Shown: piece after piece, positions 1 through 7,616 of the stretch
How the letters are laid out: each line of letters opens with the position of its first letter
Numbering within the stretch: the first letter of the stretch is position 1
NCBI GenBank assembly: GCA_015999745.1
Contig: JAECQP010000035.1
Location: 1-38,621, forward strand
Direction: 5' to 3'
Length of the DNA stretch: 38,621 nucleotides
Source of the DNA: Sphingobacteriia bacterium
GTDB taxonomy: Bacteria > Bacteroidota > Bacteroidia > Chitinophagales > Chitinophagaceae
Position numbers and translations under genes: made by a program
Notes under the pieces: model-generated
Databases searched by the model: none
What the model saw: only the letters and a program-made list of their open reading frames with translations
Told to the model about the DNA's origin: nothing

Positions 1-2
1 GT

Positions 3-854
3 TATCGTTATGAGCAGAGCGGTGAATTGTTTGGCCTGATGCGGGTACGTTGCCTGCACATGAACGATGCGCATATCTATTGCAACAAAGAACAGTTTGC
101 ACAGGAGTTCAGGGCGGTAAATGAAATGTACATCAAGTATTTCAAGATCTTCGGAATTGATAAATACGTGATGCGCCTCAGCCTGCACGAGCCCTCCAAG
201 CTGGGTCAGAAATATGTAGATGAGCCGGAACTCTGGAAAGACACGGAAGATATGGTTCGCCAGGTGCTGATTGAAAGCAATATTCCATTTGTGGAAGTGC
301 AGGACGAAGCGGCCTTCTACGGACCCAAGATCGACGTACAGATCTGGAGTACCATTGGCCGTGAGTTTACACTGGCTACCAACCAGGTAGATTTCAACTC
401 CGGGCGTAAGTTTAAGCTGGAATATACTACCCATACCAATGATACGGATATCCCATTGATTATACACCGTGCGCCATTAGGTACACATGAACGTTTTATC
501 GGGTTCCTGTTGGAGCATTATGCGGGTAAATTCCCTGTATGGTTGGCGCCGCTGCAGGTGAAAATTCTGCCGATCAGCGACAAGTTTATAGACTACGCCA
601 AAGACGTATATACACAGCTCAGAAAGGCAGGGGTGCGGGTAGAAATAGACGACCGAAGCGAAAAAATAGGCAAGAAAATCCGGGATACAGAGCTGTTGAA
701 AGTGCCTTATATGCTGGTATTGGGAGAGAAAGAGGTGAACGAAGGCAAGCTGGCCGTAAGACGCCAGGGAAAGGGAGACTCCGGAACCGTTTCTGTGGCT
801 GAATTTATCACCCGGATCAGGGAGGAGATCCTTGAACGTAAATCGGCTGAATAG
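3..854 (+). CDS. thrS: Threonine--tRNA ligase, C-terminal part (5' end outside window)
   Basis: Charges tRNA-Thr with threonine in the cytoplasm. The open frame runs in from the left edge (first full codon at base 3), so only about the last 283 residues are present. Visible are the end of the class II catalytic core, with MRVR followed by DAHIYC (the His corresponds to one of the zinc ligands of the family), motif 3 as PLIIHRAPLGTHERFIG (it includes another expected zinc-ligand His and the ATP-binding Arg), and then the anticodon-binding domain beginning near WLAPLQVKILPIS. The TGS, editing and motif 1 regions must lie upstream. It is followed after 48 bases by infC, the usual thrS-infC-rpmI-rplT order, so co-transcription with infC is likely. 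Identification is secure. Confidence 0.97.
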   Translation, partial: YRYEQSGELFGLMRVRCLHMNDAHIYCNKEQFAQEFRAVNEMYIKYFKIFGIDKYVMRLSLHEPSKLGQKYVDEPELWKDTEDMVRQVLIESNIPFVEVQDEAAFYGPKIDVQIWSTIGREFTLATNQVDFNSGRKFKLEYTTHTNDTDIPLIIHRAPLGTHERFIGFLLEHYAGKFPVWLAPLQVKILPISDKFIDYAKDVYTQLRKAGVRVEIDDRSEKIGKKIRDTELLKVPYMLVLGEKEVNEGKLAVRRQGKGDSGTVSVAEFITRIREEILERKSAE

Positions 855-902
855 TTCATTTAATCCTATCTTTACCAAAATTTAAAAACCAAACAAGTTT
901 TA

Positions 903-1478
903 ATGGCATTACCACCAAGAGGCGGAGGAAGATTTAATCCAAGGTTTAACAGGCAGCCTGAGCCTGAACACAGAATTAACGAAAGAATCCGGGTACCACA
1001 GATTCGTCTTGTAGGAGACAACGTTACCGTTGGTATTTATTCTACACAGGAAGCGCTCAAAATTGCACAGGAGCAGGAATTGGATTTGGTGGAAATTTCA
1101 CCTACCGCAGATCCTCCTGTATGTAAAGTAATAGATTACAAGAAGTTCTTATACGAAAAGAAGAAGAAAGAGAAGGAAATGAAGGCCAACTCCAAGCAGA
1201 GTGAGATCAAAGAAATCCGCTTTACGCCGAGTACCGATGATCATGACTTCAATTTCAAAGCGAAACATGCGGAAAACTTCCTGAAAGACGGAAACAAGGT
1301 GAAAGCCTATGTTCAGTTTAAGGGACGCGCCATTATGTTTCAGGACAGGGGGCAACTGCTGTTGTTGAAATTCGCTGAACGCCTGGCCGAAGCAGGTACG
1401 CTGGAAAGTATGCCCAAGCTGGAAGGGAAGCGGATGTTTGCCATCTTTACGCCCAAAACAGGTAAAAAGAAGGCTTAA
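903..1478 (+). CDS. infC: Translation initiation factor IF-3
   Basis: Binds the 30S subunit, prevents premature joining of 50S and checks the start codon and initiator tRNA. The 191-residue product has the IF-3 N-domain (RINERIRVPQIRLVGDN, around residues 24-40), the lysine-rich linker helix around residues 80-105, and the C-domain ending in MFAIFTPKTGKKKA. A Gly/Arg-rich N-terminal extension (MALPPRGGGRFNPRF) precedes the conserved core; this is commonly seen in Bacteroidota IF-3. The start is an ordinary ATG, not the rare AUU used for autoregulation in E. coli. A weak -7-like match (TATCTTTA, 867-874) lies upstream, but read-through from thrS is equally possible. Identification is secure. 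Confidence 0.97.
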   Translation: MALPPRGGGRFNPRFNRQPEPEHRINERIRVPQIRLVGDNVTVGIYSTQEALKIAQEQELDLVEISPTADPPVCKVIDYKKFLYEKKKKEKEMKANSKQSEIKEIRFTPSTDDHDFNFKAKHAENFLKDGNKVKAYVQFKGRAIMFQDRGQLLLLKFAERLAEAGTLESMPKLEGKRMFAIFTPKTGKKKA

Positions 1479-1499
1479 TCATTGAGCCCGAATAGATGG

Positions 1500-1537
1500 A
1501 TAGTCCATAGTCCCGGATCACCGGTTCTATGGACTAT
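1500..1537 (+). terminator. Long hairpin downstream of infC (likely terminator or processing signal)
   Basis: An 11-bp perfect stem (ATAGTCCATAG at 1500-1510 with CTATGGACTAT at 1527-1537) is extended inward, after a 2-base mismatch, by CCGG/CCGG closing an ATCA tetraloop. The run after it (TTTACTTTAATTT) is T-rich but interrupted, so termination may be partial. It separates infC from the independent rpmI promoter that starts ten bases later. Confidence 0.6.
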
Positions 1538-1546
1538 TTACTTTAA

Positions 1547-1578
1547 TTTGGTGTTTTTGTGCCAAAAACCTACCTTTG
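1547..1578 (+). promoter_or_regulatory. Bacteroidota-type promoter for rpmI-rplT
   Basis: TTTG at 1547-1550, 20 bases, then TACCTTTG at 1571-1578: an exact match to the Bacteroidota housekeeping promoter pattern. Transcription would start near 1585, giving an 80-base leader before rpmI. Ribosomal proteins L35 and L20 can therefore be made independently of thrS-infC. Confidence 0.75.
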
Positions 1579-1612
1579 CACTCCAAAATTTTCCCGTAAG
1601 GCCAAACAAGTT

Positions 1613-1660
1613 CTCACCCGGTGGTGAGGCGCCAGCAGGGTATAATCTTTACAAGATTAT
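1613..1660 (+). promoter_or_regulatory. Structured 5' leader of rpmI-rplT
   Basis: Two hairpins lie in the short leader: CTCACC (1613-1618) with GGTGAG (1623-1628), and an 8-bp perfect stem ATAATCTT (1642-1649) with AAGATTAT (1653-1660), closed by only three bases and ending 4 bases before the L35 start codon. The second stem would hide the ribosome entry region. L20 autoregulation through leader RNA is known in other phyla; that this leader does the same is an inference. Confidence 0.45.
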
Positions 1661-1664
1661 TTAG

Positions 1665-1865
1665 ATGCCAAAAGTTAAAACAAACTCCAGCGCAAAGAAG
1701 CGTTTTAAAGTGACCGGTACCGGAGAAATCAGTTTCCAGAAAGCATTCAAACGTCACATCCTCACCAAAAAATCCAAGAAGCGCAAACGTGCTTTGAGAA
1801 TGAAAGGTATTGTTGGATCTACCAATAAGGATTTCGTTTTACGCTTATTACGCCTGAAAGGATAA
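1665..1865 (+). CDS. rpmI: 50S ribosomal protein L35
   Basis: Small basic protein of the large ribosomal subunit. The 66 residues match the family: [20 protein letters not shown] at the N-terminus, followed by a lysine/arginine-rich core ([15 protein letters not shown]). Length is normal for L35. It has its own promoter and a structured leader directly upstream and is followed after 65 bases by rplT. Identification is secure. Confidence 0.97.
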   Translation: MPKVKTNSSAKKRFKVTGTGEISFQKAFKRHILTKKSKKRKRALRMKGIVGSTNKDFVLRLLRLKG

Positions 1866-1930
1866 TCAGCCGCTTTATCAAACAGATTTATTAAACACCG
1901 TTAGCGCCGCTAACTTCAAAACATTTTAGT

Positions 1931-2275
1931 ATGCCACGTTCAAAAAATGCAGTTGCATCAAGAGCCAGGAGAAAGAACATCCTTAACCAGGCCAAAGGTT
2001 TCTACGGCAAGCGTAAAAACGTTTATACCGTTGCCAAAAATATTGTTGAAAAAGGTCTTACTTACAGCTATGTAGGCCGCAAACTGAAGAAGCGGGAATA
2101 CCGCCAGTTGTGGATTGCGCGTATCAATGCCGCAGTAAGAGAAGAAGGAATGACTTACAGCCAGTTTATCAATAAACTGAGTGTAAAAGGTATTGACCTG
2201 AACCGTAAGGTTTTGGCTGACCTGGCTATGAATGAGCCAGCCAGTTTCAAAGCCCTGGTAGACTCCGTTAAATAG
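1931..2275 (+). CDS. rplT: 50S ribosomal protein L20
   Basis: Large-subunit protein that binds 23S rRNA directly and is needed early in 50S assembly; in several bacteria it also represses translation of its own operon. The 114-residue product shows the L20 signature ([18 protein letters not shown], then [11 protein letters not shown] and [20 protein letters not shown]). It follows rpmI and ends at a strong terminator, so rpmI-rplT is the end of this transcription unit. Identification is secure. Confidence 0.97.
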   Translation: MPRSKNAVASRARRKNILNQAKGFYGKRKNVYTVAKNIVEKGLTYSYVGRKLKKREYRQLWIARINAAVREEGMTYSQFINKLSVKGIDLNRKVLADLAMNEPASFKALVDSVK

Positions 2276-2296
2276 TTTCAGTGATCAACATATTTC

Positions 2297-2330
2297 AAAA
2301 GCCGGTACCTTAAGCGTCCGGCTTTTTTTA
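2297..2330 (+). terminator. Rho-independent terminator after rplT
   Basis: Stem AGCCGG (2300-2305) pairs with CCGGCT (2318-2323), preceded by an A run and followed by seven T. Classical intrinsic terminator. Confidence 0.85.
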
Positions 2331-2352
2331 TTTTCAAATCAATTACAAGGGT

Positions 2353-2360
2353 TATTTTTG
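2353..2360 (+). promoter_or_regulatory. Candidate -7 element for speA
   Basis: TATTTTTG matches TAnnTTTG, 23 bases before the speA start codon. The expected upstream TTTG is not present at the right distance (the spot is the T run of the rplT terminator), so only half of the promoter is supported. Confidence 0.45.
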
Positions 2361-2383
2361 CAATCTAAAAGGAAATTTCCGGA

Positions 2384-3814
2384 ATGAATAATACCTATAC
2401 CTCACTGGTTAACCAGACTTTTCACTTTCCCCAGGAAGGCTTTGAAGTAAGCGATGAAGGTTATCTTGAATTTAATGGTGTTGACATCAAAAAGCTGATA
2501 GACAAACATGGTACGCCTTTGAAACTGACCTATCTCCCCAAGATCGGGATGCAGATCAATAAGGCCAAGAATATGTTTGCCGCAGCTTTTAAGAAGCACA
2601 AGTATGAGGGGCAGTATTTTTATTGTTATTGTACCAAGAGTTCTCACTTCTCTTTTATAGTGGAAGAAGCGCTTAAGAATAATATTCATTTGGAAACCTC
2701 CTATGCGTACGATATAGAGATCATCAACCGGCTCTATCAACGCAGAAAGATTAATAAGGAAACCTTTATTATCTGCAATGGGTATAAGCAGAAGAATTAT
2801 ACTTCCCGTATTGCAAAACTGATCAACTCCGGTTTTAAAAATGTGGTGCCGATCCTGGACAATAAAGAGGAACTGCAGGCCTATAAGAGAAGTGTAAGAG
2901 CCCCATTCTCGCTGGGGATAAGGGTTGCGGCGGAAGAAGAGCCCAATTTTCCTTTCTATACATCCCGTTTGGGAATCCGGGCAAAAGATATCCTGGAGTT
3001 TTATGTAGATGAGATTGAAGGCAACGAAGAAAAGTTCCAGCTGAAAATGCTCCACATTTTTTTGAACAAGGGTATCAAAGATGATATCTACTACTGGAGT
3101 GAGCTGAACAAGATCATTAACCTGTATTGCCAGCTAAAGAAAATTTGTCCTGAGCTGGATTCTATTAATATTGGCGGAGGATTCCCCATCAAGCATTCCC
3201 TTGGATTTGAATATGATTACCAGTTCATGATCAATGAGATTGTCGGGAACATCAAGAAATCCTGTAAGAAGGCCAAAGTGCCGATGCCCAATATCTATAC
3301 AGAGTTTGGCAGTTTTACCGTTGGCGAGAGCATGGCGCATATCTACAGCGTACTCGGACAAAAGATTCAGAACGACCGCGAGTGCTGGTATATGATTGAT
3401 TCTTCTTTCATTACCACTTTGCCCGATACCTGGGGAATCGGGGAGAAATTCCTGATGTTGCCGATTAATAAGTGGGATAATGAATACCACCGGGTGGTAC
3501 TGGGGGGTATAACCTGCGACAGTCATGATTATTATGATTCGGAAGAACATATTAATGAGGTATTCCTGCCTAAACTAACTACTACTGATAAAAAGGAAGT
3601 GGAATCCAATAAGGAACCCCTGTACGTGGGTTTCTTCCACACCGGCGCATACCAGGACCAGATCAGTGGTTACGGAGGGATCAAGCACTGCCTGATCCCA
3701 TCACCCAAACATGTGATTGTGGAATACGATAAGAATGGCAAATTGATCGACTGGGTTTATGCAAAAGAGCAGAGCGCTCAGAGTATGTTAAAGATCCTGG
3801 GATATTTACGTTAA
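2384..3814 (+). CDS. speA: Arginine decarboxylase (PLP-dependent, fold type III)
   Basis: Expected to decarboxylate arginine to agmatine, the first step of the agmatine route to putrescine. The 476-residue protein is the short form found in Bacteroidota, not the roughly 630-residue E. coli type. Seen: an alanine-racemase-like barrel with the PLP lysine in YCYCTKSSHF (K85), the phosphate-binding glycine loop GGGFP (264-268), and a C-terminal beta domain with GAYQDQISGYGG. Substrate specificity cannot be proven from motifs alone, since related decarboxylases use ornithine, lysine or diaminopimelate. The call is supported by agmatine deiminase and N-carbamoylputrescine amidase in the same window (13154-15090). 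A candidate -7 element precedes it, and the next gene starts 18 bases after its stop. Confidence 0.85.
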   Translation: MNNTYTSLVNQTFHFPQEGFEVSDEGYLEFNGVDIKKLIDKHGTPLKLTYLPKIGMQINKAKNMFAAAFKKHKYEGQYFYCYCTKSSHFSFIVEEALKNNIHLETSYAYDIEIINRLYQRRKINKETFIICNGYKQKNYTSRIAKLINSGFKNVVPILDNKEELQAYKRSVRAPFSLGIRVAAEEEPNFPFYTSRLGIRAKDILEFYVDEIEGNEEKFQLKMLHIFLNKGIKDDIYYWSELNKIINLYCQLKKICPELDSINIGGGFPIKHSLGFEYDYQFMINEIVGNIKKSCKKAKVPMPNIYTEFGSFTVGESMAHIYSVLGQKIQNDRECWYMIDSSFITTLPDTWGIGEKFLMLPINKWDNEYHRVVLGGITCDSHDYYDSEEHINEVFLPKLTTTDKKEVESNKEPLYVGFFHTGAYQDQISGYGGIKHCLIPSPKHVIVEYDKNGKLIDWVYAKEQSAQSMLKILGYLR

Positions 3815-3832
3815 CCGTTCTATATTATCGAC

Positions 3833-4288
3833 ATGAAAAAAATTGTACTCCTGGCTGCTGTGCTATTCTACAGTGCGGCCCTGTCTGCACAAACAGCAAC
3901 CGATTCTGTTAAAGCTACCATCAACAGGATGTTCGAAGCCATGAAGGAAGCGGACAGTGCCAAGCTCCGCAGTTGCTTTGCCGACAGTGCCATCATGCAA
4001 ACCATTTCCCGTAACAGGGAGGGAAAGGAGTTGGTGAGAACCGATGGGGTAGACGGGTTTGTGAAGATGGTAGGTAGTATTGCCAGGGGCGTGGCAGATG
4101 AACGGATTGTATTTGGGGTGGTTAAAACAGACGGAGCGCTGGGGATTGCCTGGACACCGTACAAATTTTACAGGAATGGCGTGTTCAGCCATTGCGGTGT
4201 GAATTCTTTTCAGTTGGTTCGGATCAATCATCAATGGGTGATTCAATATATCATTGATACACGCCGCAAGGATAATTGCCCTGAATAA
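3833..4288 (+). CDS. Secreted NTF2-like / SnoaL-like protein
   Basis: A 151-residue protein with a clear signal peptide (MKKIVLLAAVLFYSAALSAQ), predicted to be periplasmic. The mature part has the pattern of small NTF2-like folds: an N-terminal helix (VKATINRMFEAMKEADSAKLRSCF), a central strand-rich region with RTDGVDGFVKMVGSI, and a final sheet with the typical SFQLVRINHQWVIQYIIDTR ending. Such proteins are binding or enzyme scaffolds with no shared function, so no substrate is assigned. It begins 18 bases after speA and is probably co-transcribed with it. It ends 6 bases from the convergent gene at 4295. Confidence 0.75.
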   Translation: MKKIVLLAAVLFYSAALSAQTATDSVKATINRMFEAMKEADSAKLRSCFADSAIMQTISRNREGKELVRTDGVDGFVKMVGSIARGVADERIVFGVVKTDGALGIAWTPYKFYRNGVFSHCGVNSFQLVRINHQWVIQYIIDTRRKDNCPE

Positions 4289-4294
4289 TACAAC

Positions 4295-4939
4295 CTATTC
4301 CTTTTCGTTTTCTTCCAGCTCGCGGATATAATCTTTTAACTGGGCCACAAAATTTCCATAGAGCTTTTTAAGGTACCATTTGGTAAGGTAATAAAGGCCT
4401 GCAAAGGATCCAACCAGGTACACGATGGTGAAAAACAGTTTTTGGGATTGCGCCGGCCTGATTTTACGGATGAGCAGATCAATCTCCACGATTGCTTCTT
4501 TTTCGTAAATCTGTAAGACAGCGGCAAATAGTGTGCAGACAGGCAGCAAGGCAATGCAAAACTGAAAGTACCGGCGGATGAATTCGTCCATCAGCTTTAC
4601 AATGATTTGCAGATTTTCCCTGATGGGCAGATTGTTGCTATTCGCAATATTGGTTTGTTTCAATAAATACACAAATACACCGGTAACCAGCAACATGATC
4701 ACCGAAAAGCTGCCAGCATATATGCGGAGAGACTGGTATTGGCTGGCAATGCTTACATAGATCAGCAAAACCGTAAAAACAAGGCAAAAAATAACTTCAA
4801 ACCAGAGGCTTCTGCGAATCTTGTTCAGCACCGAATGGGCCTTTTTATTCAGCAATGCAGCAATATCCTCTTCAGTCCGTTGCAAATGATCGGTTTCCAG
4901 TTTTTGGTTGAGTTTGTTTTTTAGTTCGTCCAGTTCCAT
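4295..4939 (-). CDS. Four-helix membrane protein, candidate anti-sigma factor
   Basis: A 214-residue protein I do not recognise by family. It has a charged, helical N-terminal cytoplasmic segment (residues 1-43), then four probable membrane helices at about 45-66, 72-94, 124-144 and 167-187, and a charged C-terminal tail ending in ELEENEKE. It starts 9 bases after the stop of the ECF sigma gene and must be translated from the same transcript. In that position bacterial genomes usually encode a membrane anti-sigma factor. The canonical zinc-binding HxxxCxxC motif is absent, so if it is an anti-sigma factor it is of a different type. The membrane topology is seen in the sequence; the function is inferred from context. 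Confidence 0.65.
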   Translation of the reverse strand: MELDELKNKLNQKLETDHLQRTEEDIAALLNKKAHSVLNKIRRSLWFEVIFCLVFTVLLIYVSIASQYQSLRIYAGSFSVIMLLVTGVFVYLLKQTNIANSNNLPIRENLQIIVKLMDEFIRRYFQFCIALLPVCTLFAAVLQIYEKEAIVEIDLLIRKIRPAQSQKLFFTIVYLVGSFAGLYYLTKWYLKKLYGNFVAQLKDYIRELEENEKE

Positions 4940-4948
4940 ATCAGCTTA

Positions 4949-5443
4949 TTAAACGGTTGCTAAATGTTTTTGTGTTTGTTCCCTCAGCCTGCCCTTGATT
5001 CTGTTCATTTTCACTGCAATATTGTTGGGTGTAATGCCAACCACTTCACTGATTTCGTTGTAACTGTAATCTTCTAAATAGAGCATTACAATGGCTTTGT
5101 CGATCCTGGATAAATCCGCAATGGCTGCATACATGGCTTTTGTTTGCATTTCTATCGGATCCTGCGGGCCTGTTGCCTGTTCCGGTACTTCATCTGTGGT
5201 GAATACGATCTTCTTCTTTTCCTTTCTGTAATAAGTAATGGCAGTATTCAGGGCTACCCGGTAAAGCCAGGTGGAGAATTTTGCCTCGCCGCGAAAATTT
5301 CCGTAGGCCTTCCATGCCTGCAGGGTAATCTCCTGAAAAAGATCTTCCCTGTCTGCGTGTGACTGCATGTACAGATTGCATACCTTATAGATGATTTTCT
5401 GGTGCTGGTTCAGTAATGCAATAAATTCTTTTTCTGCGGGCAT
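4949..5443 (-). CDS. ECF-type RNA polymerase sigma factor
   Basis: Directs RNA polymerase to a specific set of promoters, normally under control of a partner anti-sigma protein. From the ATG at 5443 the product has 164 residues: region 2 (about 10-75, with ADREDLFQEITLQAWKAY and FSTWLYRVALNTAITYYRK) and region 4 (about 103-155, with IDKAIVMLYLEDYSYNEISEVVGITPNNIAVKMNRIKGRL split by its helix-turn-helix turn). A TTG codon three codons upstream (5452) directly abuts the stop of the TraB/GumN gene; the ATG, preceded by AGAGG, is the more likely start. The stop-to-start arrangement suggests translational coupling to the upstream gene and, after 9 bases, to the membrane protein at 4295. Confidence 0.92.
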   Translation of the reverse strand: MPAEKEFIALLNQHQKIIYKVCNLYMQSHADREDLFQEITLQAWKAYGNFRGEAKFSTWLYRVALNTAITYYRKEKKKIVFTTDEVPEQATGPQDPIEMQTKAMYAAIADLSRIDKAIVMLYLEDYSYNEISEVVGITPNNIAVKMNRIKGRLREQTQKHLATV

Positions 5444-5452
5444 CCTCTGCAA

Positions 5453-6301
5453 TTAATAATTGATGGGTTTTAGGGTATAGCCTTGTTTCCTGAGCAATGT
5501 AATCAAACCTGCTTTGCCGCCAAGATGCCCTGCGCCAACAGCAAAGAATGCAGATTTATTCCGGATGGCATGATCAATGACAGTGATCCACCGGTTATTT
5601 CTTTTTTCGATCAGTTCTTTTTCAAAATAATCATCGCTGCTGTTTTGCTCCATGAAACTGTCCAGGCTGTCGGTGTTATTTAGTTTGTATACATTCAGCA
5701 GCTGCTTCATCACCAGCTTTACACTGTCGTAGTTCTGTAAGGAAGCGGCCAGTGTTTTGAGCTGGTCCTCCATAGGTTGCGCATCAATAGCTGCTATTTG
5801 ATCAGCTAGTGTTTCCAGGCCGGCAACGGGAATTTTATGCGCTTTGGCCATTTGAATAAACAGGGTTTCCGGTTGAATCTTATCTGCGCAGGGTATCGCA
5901 TAGAGCGCCAGCAGGTTCAGGCTCATGAAAGGCTTGAACTGGTTAAAGAGCTGCAGATCCATTCCGGTGATTTGCTTAAAAGACGCACGTGCTTTTTCAA
6001 AACCGGCAGCGCCCATCAGTGCGTTGAGTGTGGTTCCTTTCAATGTTAGCTGTGTTATTAACTCCTGCTGAATGCCAGGTTGGGTGATGTCGAGCTCTGC
6101 GTAAAACTGTTCTACAGTCCGGAGCTTGCCGGCCAGTTCCTGGCTGATGCTGAAATCGGATTGGCAGATCAGGTGAAAAGTACCGAACAGATAGGAGGGT
6201 TTCTTCAACTGATTTCCGCTGATTTCCCAAAGCAGCGAAGATTGTGCTTCTGCCTTTATAAAAAGCAGGATAAGTAATGCCGTGAAAAGTCGTTTTGCCA
6301 T
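5453..6301 (-). CDS. TraB/GumN family protein
   Basis: From the ATG at 6301 the product begins with a clean signal peptide (MAKRLFTALLILLFIKAEAQ), so export to the periplasm or outer membrane is expected; an ATG at 6328 would add nine residues that spoil it. The mature protein carries both conserved ends of the family: LLWEISGN then YLFGTFHLI (GTxH motif) near the N-terminus, and FAVGAGHLGGKAGLITLLRK near the C-terminus. Related proteins such as TIKI and PrgY are proposed metal-dependent peptidases, with the conserved Gly-His motifs as metal ligands. It is the first gene of a unit with an ECF sigma factor and a membrane protein, which suggests a role in envelope signalling. Family assignment is firm; activity is not known. 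Confidence 0.88.
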   Translation of the reverse strand: MAKRLFTALLILLFIKAEAQSSLLWEISGNQLKKPSYLFGTFHLICQSDFSISQELAGKLRTVEQFYAELDITQPGIQQELITQLTLKGTTLNALMGAAGFEKARASFKQITGMDLQLFNQFKPFMSLNLLALYAIPCADKIQPETLFIQMAKAHKIPVAGLETLADQIAAIDAQPMEDQLKTLAASLQNYDSVKLVMKQLLNVYKLNNTDSLDSFMEQNSSDDYFEKELIEKRNNRWITVIDHAIRNKSAFFAVGAGHLGGKAGLITLLRKQGYTLKPINY

Positions 6302-6366
6302 GATGATGTACCGGTCGGGTTGTATCAATCAGTAGTCAAAGATGCCGATATATTACAAAACGAGCA

Positions 6367-6396
6367 TAAAAAAGCCCCCGGTGGAAACGGGGGGCA
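6367..6396 (-). terminator. Rho-independent terminator of the Hsp20 gene
   Basis: Read on the reverse strand: GCCCCCCG (6395-6388), a short loop, then CGGGGGC (6380-6374) followed by TTTTTT (6373-6368). Strong GC stem plus T run, 35 bases after the Hsp20 stop. Confidence 0.85.
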
Positions 6397-6430
6397 TAAC
6401 CAAAACCATCTATTTATAAAACCATCTTTG

Positions 6431-6850
6431 TTATTGGATCGAAATTTCTTTAGGAGATAATTTCACCTGCGCTTTTTTGGGAAGCAATACTTTCAGCACG
6501 CCATTTTCATAACGGGCTTCGATTGCTTCGGCATTGATGGTATCATCGATGCTAAAGCTTCTTTTGAAACTGCGGTAAGTGAATTCTCTCCGAATTGTTT
6601 TGTAATCTTTTTCCTCAGCTTCCTCTTTCTTTTCATAGCTGATGACAAGCAGGCCTTTGTCTGCATTGATCTTGAAATCAGCTTTATCCCTTCCCGGAGC
6701 ATTCAGCTCCAGGTGAAAAGCATCGGCTGTTTCATGTATGTTAACGCTGGCGGTTGGGTAACCGTTTTGTACATCACGACCCCAGGTTGCAGGGAAGTTG
6801 TTGAACAATTCGTCGAATACGCTGGTGCTGTTGTTCTTAAGGAGTGTCAT
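6431..6850 (-). CDS. Hsp20 / alpha-crystallin family small heat-shock protein
   Basis: ATP-independent holdase that binds unfolding proteins during stress. The 139-residue product has the short N-terminal arm (FDELFNNFPATWG), an alpha-crystallin domain (about residues 33-132) with FHLELNAPGRDKADFKI, the ELNAPG turn and the conserved YENGVLKVLLPK, and the C-terminal anchor ending in KEISIQ. Length is typical for Bacteroidota Hsp20. It is transcribed alone, divergent from the bacilliredoxin gene, and ends at a strong terminator. The 231-base gap upstream contains a tandem dyad repeat that may control it. Confidence 0.95.
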   Translation of the reverse strand: MTLLKNNSTSVFDELFNNFPATWGRDVQNGYPTASVNIHETADAFHLELNAPGRDKADFKINADKGLLVISYEKKEEAEEKDYKTIRREFTYRSFKRSFSIDDTINAEAIEARYENGVLKVLLPKKAQVKLSPKEISIQ

Positions 6851-6971
6851 AATTTATCGTTTTTATGTTTTTTTGTTGAATACAGATACCTGTTCAAACC
6901 CTGTACCAGGGCAATGTAGGCAGGGTTGTTGCCCATTTTCCCGAATTTTTGGCTGATTAGCAATGTTTTAA

Positions 6972-7015
6972 ATGACAATATGGCTCAATAATTGTCTTGT
7001 ATATGACAGTATGGC
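6972..7015. promoter_or_regulatory. Tandem 13-base dyad repeat, candidate operator
   Basis: ATGACAATATGGC (6972-6984) is repeated as ATGACAGTATGGC (7003-7015), spaced 31 bases start to start, about three helical turns. Each copy is itself an imperfect palindrome (TGACA-N3-TGGCA), and an inverted GACAAT/ATTGTC pair (6974-6979, 6991-6996) links them. They sit between the divergent hsp20 and bacilliredoxin genes, 66 bases before the latter. Binding by a stress regulator is an inference. Confidence 0.5.
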
Positions 7016-7081
7016 ACATTTAAAACTCCTTCTTTTCCATTTCGTTCAAATTTGTATCTTCGTTGAGAAAATAAGTGAAGT

Positions 7082-7498
7082 ATGTATCCAGCGGAAATTG
7101 TACTGCCGATGAAGGCAGAGTTAACAGATGAAGGGTTTAGTGAATTATTATCAGCAGCGGACGTAGACAATACTTTAAAACAGGAAGGAACTACATTGGT
7201 AGTGATCAATTCTGTTTGCGGTTGTGCAGCAGGCACCTGCAGACCAGGTGTGGTAATGGCGGTTCAGAACGCAGTAAAGCGTCCTGATCGTTTAACAACC
7301 AGTTTTGCAGGGTTTGATCTGGAAGCCGTGAATAAAGTAAGAGAGCATATGCTGCCTTACCCGCCATCATCTCCTGCCATAGCTTTGTTCAAAGACGGAG
7401 CACTGGTGAGCATGGTTGAGCGTCATCAGATTGAAGGACGGCCTGCCCAGGTAATTGCACAACACCTGATCAGCGTTTTTAACGAATATTGTAATTAA
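7082..7498 (+). CDS. BrxA/BrxB family bacilliredoxin
   Basis: Removes bacillithiol from S-bacillithiolated proteins (the bacilliredoxin role of the YphP/YqiW family) in the cytoplasm. The 138-residue protein starts MYPAEIVLPMKAEL and carries the family's CGC active site in VINSVCGCAAGTC (C46, C48, and a further C53), plus the PYPPSSPAIALFKDG segment near the cis-proline loop. Length is normal. The organism should make bacillithiol, and bshB1 for its synthesis is present at 12412. It is transcribed alone between a possible operator and a strong terminator. Confidence 0.93.
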   Translation: MYPAEIVLPMKAELTDEGFSELLSAADVDNTLKQEGTTLVVINSVCGCAAGTCRPGVVMAVQNAVKRPDRLTTSFAGFDLEAVNKVREHMLPYPPSSPAIALFKDGALVSMVERHQIEGRPAQVIAQHLISVFNEYCN

Positions 7499-7537
7499 TA
7501 TTCTTTAAGTTTGTTTTTAGATGGGTTAGTAAGTACG

Positions 7538-7568
7538 GGCCTCACTTTTGTGAGGCCTTGCTTTTTTT
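7538..7568 (+). terminator. Rho-independent terminator of the bacilliredoxin gene
   Basis: Perfect 8-bp stem GGCCTCAC (7538-7545) with GTGAGGCC (7550-7557), TTTT loop, then TTG and a run of seven T. Confidence 0.9.
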
Positions 7569-7616
7569 GGTATTTTCAGCTAACATTGCAAATCACTATT
7601 AAACATCTGTAGTTTC

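Noticed and set aside
1482..1664. 60-codon open frame between infC and rpmI
   Set aside because: It covers a long hairpin, a consensus promoter and leader structures, and its translation has no family-like pattern.
2402..3055. 217-codon reverse frame
   Set aside because: Shadow of speA, which has conserved PLP motifs in the forward frame.
7010..7032. Possible sigma-54 promoter (TGGCAC) before the bacilliredoxin gene
   Set aside because: The second element TTGC is missing at the required distance.
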